Under the pieces are notes generated by a model, which saw only the letters and a list, made by a program, of their open reading frames with translations, was not told where the DNA came from and ran no database searches. Made by a program: the position numbers and the translations under genes. Of a stretch of DNA of 64,000 nt, positions 61,379 through 64,000 are shown piece by piece. Position 1 is the stretch's first letter. Each line of letters begins with the position of its first letter. Source of the DNA: G020354785 sp964521285 (GTDB lineage Bacteria > Bacteroidota > Bacteroidia > Bacteroidales > UBA10428); NCBI GenBank assembly GCA_964521285.1, contig CAZFQS010000013.1:47432-111431 (forward strand), given 5' to 3'.

Positions 61379-63889
61379 ATGAAAAGACCACCCTTATTAC
61401 AGGTTAACAGCGATTATTTAAAACATTACAACAAATTCAGGAAGCTTTATTTTCGTATCAGAGTGCTTCTCAGAGAGGGATTATTTTTTCATTTGTCTTT
61501 ATTTGAAAGAAACAGGCTTCTTAAGCGGCTAAAATTGTTTTATAAAAGGCTATTGAAATTTCAGCCAGATTTAGGAATAAAATTTGCAGGTACAACCCTT
61601 GCTTTCACCTTAATTTGTTCTGTAGCAAATTCCCAGGGGAAATTTATTGAAAGAACTGGTGAAGAGAATCCTTTAGGCGGTAAAATAAATCCTTTTGAAG
61701 GATATGCTCTGGGCGAGAAAATTGCGCCGGCATTTGTTGATATTGATGATGATGGCGATAAAGACCTTTTTGTGGGTGATACTCTTGGTACAATAAAATA
61801 CTTCAGGAATACAGGGAACAATGTTTTTCAACAGCAAACAGGAGCAAACAATCCTTTCAACGGAGTAGATTTGGGAGATGAGACAAAGCCTGCATTTGTT
61901 GATATAGATGATGATGGAGATTTTGATGCTTTTATAGGGGAATTTGAAGGAAATCTAAACTTTTACAGAAACGATGGGACCAAGGGGAGTCCTTTGTTTA
62001 ATTTTATAACAGGTACAGATAATCCATTTAACGGACTGGGAGTTAATTCATGCTCAGCACCTGCATTTGTTGATATTGATAATGACGGGGATCTTGATTC
62101 ATTTGTCGGATCAAAGTACGACTATATTAAATATTATGAAAATACAAGTACTGATGGAAATATAACATTTGTGGAACGAACTGGATTAGATAATCCTCTG
62201 GATAGTATCGGAGGTATATTTTCAGTACCAAGTTTCACTGATATAGATAATGACGGTGATTTTGATTTCTTTATGGGCCAAAAATATGGATCGCTAAGAC
62301 AATTTGAGAATACCGGTAATATGAATATAGCCAAGTTTGAGGAGAAAGAAGGGTTAAATAATATATTCTTTGACGTGGACATGGGATTAAACTTAACACC
62401 AACATTCTTTGATTTTGACGGAGATTCTGATTTTGATGTATTAGTCGGTAATAAAGAAGGAAGAATCAATTATTATAATAACGAGGGAACACCGGCATCA
62501 CCCAATTTTATTAGATACCAGCCGATAGATGTGGGATATCTTGCAGAACCAGCATTGATAGACATCGACAATGACGGCGATTTGGACGCATTTATTCCTG
62601 AATACTATGGAACAATTAGTAATTACAAAAATGATGGGAATGCTCAGAGTCCTAATTTTCACAAATCTAAGGGTATAAATAATCCTTTTTATGGAGATAC
62701 AATAAAAACATGGCCAAAGGCAACTTTTATTAAAATAGATAATAACAATACATATGACGTGTTTATCGGGACTTACGATGGCACTATCAGATATTTTGTT
62801 AATAATGGCAGTCAGGAAATACCTGTTTTCATTGAACAGACTGGAGCCTATAATCCGTTTAATCTGGTAGATATTGGGGATGCAGCAAAACTTACTTTTG
62901 CCAGGATAGACAATGATGAGGATCAGGATTTATTTATCGGCTGCTTGGACGGGAATATAAAATATTTTGAGAACACAAGTGTAGGATTAAATATTACATT
63001 TAGTGAACAGACAGGTGCAAATAATCCTCTGGATGGGATAGATGTAGGTAATTCTGCAAATCCTGATTTATGCGATATTGATGATGATGGGGATCAGGAT
63101 TTATTTATCGGTGCCTATAACGGGACAATAAGATATTTTGAGAACACAAGCGCAGGAGGAAATATCACATTTGAAGAACAGACAGGACTCGACAATCCGC
63201 TGGATGGAATAGATGTAGGTAATTATTCTAGCCCTTATTTTTGCGATATTGATAATGATTCTGATTTAGACTTATTTGTAGGGGAGCATTATGGAACAAT
63301 AAAGTATTATGAGCATAATTATCCGCCCTCTGTAGCTAATGAAATACCTGCTCAAAATGCCCTTGTTAATCAGCCATTTAGTTTCACAATACCTGAAAAT
63401 ACATTTTATGATCATGATGCAGGTGATATACTGACTTATAGTTCAACTTTATCTGACGGAAATCCTTTACCCGGGTGGCTGGCATTCAATCCGGCCACGA
63501 GGGAGTACTCAGGTACTGCTACTGTTACCGGAACTTTGAATATTAAGGTCACTGTAATGGATGCAGCATCACATACTGCATTTGAAATTTTTGATTTGGT
63601 TGTAACAGAAGAAACTTTAAACGCAGATTTACAAGTTTCTGAACAATTATATATTTATCCTGTTCCTGTGCGTGATTTTTTAAACATTCAGCTAACGGAC
63701 ATTGAAACTGGCCCTGTTGATATAGAAATTTTTGATATTTCAGGAAGAATTATGTTGATAGAGAGATTTAATAATATTAATAAGGACTATATAATAAAAA
63801 TTAACCTTAGTAATTTATCCAAAGGTATTTATTACATTAGTATTAAGAGGAGTAAAAATATTGTTAATAAGAAATTTACTATTGATTAG
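61379..63889 (+). CDS. T9SS-exported VCBS/FG-GAP-repeat protein with basic N-terminal extension
   Basis: An 836-residue protein. Ten repeats of about 60 residues, each with a calcium-type DxDxDGD core (for example PAFVDIDDDGDKDLFVG), cover residues 90 to about 645; the seventh has lost most Asp. A cadherin/dystroglycan-type domain follows (about 650-750, GWLAFNPATREYSGTATVTG), then a T9SS sorting tail (YIYPVPVRDFLNIQL ... LSKGIYYISI). The signal-like hydrophobic segment lies unusually late, at about 67-86, after a basic region with 17 Lys/Arg in 66 residues. It is probably a surface-attached adhesin or binding protein. Confidence 0.85.
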   Translation: MKRPPLLQVNSDYLKHYNKFRKLYFRIRVLLREGLFFHLSLFERNRLLKRLKLFYKRLLKFQPDLGIKFAGTTLAFTLICSVANSQGKFIERTGEENPLGGKINPFEGYALGEKIAPAFVDIDDDGDKDLFVGDTLGTIKYFRNTGNNVFQQQTGANNPFNGVDLGDETKPAFVDIDDDGDFDAFIGEFEGNLNFYRNDGTKGSPLFNFITGTDNPFNGLGVNSCSAPAFVDIDNDGDLDSFVGSKYDYIKYYENTSTDGNITFVERTGLDNPLDSIGGIFSVPSFTDIDNDGDFDFFMGQKYGSLRQFENTGNMNIAKFEEKEGLNNIFFDVDMGLNLTPTFFDFDGDSDFDVLVGNKEGRINYYNNEGTPASPNFIRYQPIDVGYLAEPALIDIDNDGDLDAFIPEYYGTISNYKNDGNAQSPNFHKSKGINNPFYGDTIKTWPKATFIKIDNNNTYDVFIGTYDGTIRYFVNNGSQEIPVFIEQTGAYNPFNLVDIGDAAKLTFARIDNDEDQDLFIGCLDGNIKYFENTSVGLNITFSEQTGANNPLDGIDVGNSANPDLCDIDDDGDQDLFIGAYNGTIRYFENTSAGGNITFEEQTGLDNPLDGIDVGNYSSPYFCDIDNDSDLDLFVGEHYGTIKYYEHNYPPSVANEIPAQNALVNQPFSFTIPENTFYDHDAGDILTYSSTLSDGNPLPGWLAFNPATREYSGTATVTGTLNIKVTVMDAASHTAFEIFDLVVTEETLNADLQVSEQLYIYPVPVRDFLNIQLTDIETGPVDIEIFDISGRIMLIERFNNINKDYIIKINLSNLSKGIYYISIKRSKNIVNKKFTID

Positions 63890-63912
63890 TTACATCTTAA
63901 GTAATTAGTTTT

Positions 63913-63944
63913 AAAAACCTTCCTGTTTAAAAGGGGAGGTTTTT
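63913..63944 (+). terminator. Terminator of the VCBS-repeat gene
   Basis: AAAAACCTTCC pairs with GGGAGGTTTTT (one G-T pair) around a ten-base loop, 23 bases after the stop codon. The stem ends in a T-rich run, as in Rho-independent terminators. The presumed intron begins 5 bases after the stem. Confidence 0.85.
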
Positions 63945-63949
63945 ATTTT

Positions 63950-64000
63950 GTGCGCCCGGCAGGGCGCTGATACTTGAAGGTGCGAGTCCTTCATACGCCC
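63950..64000 (+). mobile_element. 5' end of a group II intron (cut by window edge)
   Basis: The last 51 bases begin GTGCGCCCGGCAGGGCGC, which matches the conserved start of bacterial group II introns (GTGCG followed by a CGCCC-GGCA-GGG hairpin). They continue with GAAGG-TGCGAGT-CCTTC, a second hairpin of the kind seen next in such introns. The location directly behind a terminator hairpin is the usual target of class C introns. Only part of domain I is visible; the rest, including any reverse-transcriptase ORF, lies beyond the edge. Confidence 0.62.

Overview
The window comes from the chromosome of an AT-rich member of the Bacteroidota, most likely an anaerobe or facultative anaerobe of the Bacteroidales/Marinilabiliales type. 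The evidence is two SusC/SusD pairs, proteins ending in type IX secretion (T9SS) sorting tails, DUF4271, DUF1987/SiaC and GH3-family genes, a Bacteroidota-style YbeY, and TAnnTTTG promoter elements. Genus and species cannot be told from the sequence. Most of the window is ordinary chromosome; the accessory parts are about 33.9-47.9 kb and the right edge.

Layout. (1) 1-6.1 kb is a tight plus-strand run: a flippase cut by the left edge, dut, a sugar nucleotidyltransferase with a beta-helix tail, a TPR lipoprotein, an EnvC-like protein with a degenerate LytM domain, an RsbW-like ATPase and ybeY. (2) 6.2-9.9 kb holds mnmG and uvrC, separated by a perfect 20-bp palindrome that looks like a ParB-binding parS site. 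(3) 9.9-21.2 kb is housekeeping: polyprenyl diphosphate synthase, an ArsR-type regulator with a Cys-rich tail, polA, a hybrid histidine kinase, rsgA, exonuclease III, a PfkB kinase and a U32-family protein. (4) 21.2-33.9 kb carries cell-envelope and secreted proteins: a predicted outer-membrane HExxH protein with propeller and barrel, an AttH/CrtC-like lipocalin protein with a T9SS tail, a TonB-like protein, an S41 protease, a small HELAH protein and a DUF2179 membrane protein, plus an aldehyde dehydrogenase and a class IV aminotransferase.

(5) 33.9-48.3 kb is the most distinctive region. A six-gene minus-strand operon of about 13 kb has the order FAS1 lipoprotein, SusC, SusD, FAS1 lipoprotein, SusC, SusD. 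It has no enzyme or regulator gene. It lies between an intact siaC-like gene on the right and a truncated copy of the same gene start on the left, and it borders a badly decayed MATE transporter pseudogene. This looks like an island of tandem, enzyme-free outer-membrane uptake cassettes.

(6) 48.4-57.6 kb contains a deoxynucleoside kinase, a GH3-family protein, a DUF2007 protein and a galactose module (galM, galT, galK, a sodium/solute symporter and a small membrane protein). It supplies uptake and three Leloir enzymes, but galE is not here. (7) 57.6-61.1 kb contains small proteins, hemD, DUF4271, dtd and a single tRNA-Asn gene with its own promoter and terminator. (8) 61.4-63.9 kb encodes a T9SS-exported protein with ten VCBS/FG-GAP-like repeats and an unusual basic N-terminal extension. 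Its terminator hairpin is followed directly by what appears to be the 5' end of a group II intron, cut by the right edge.
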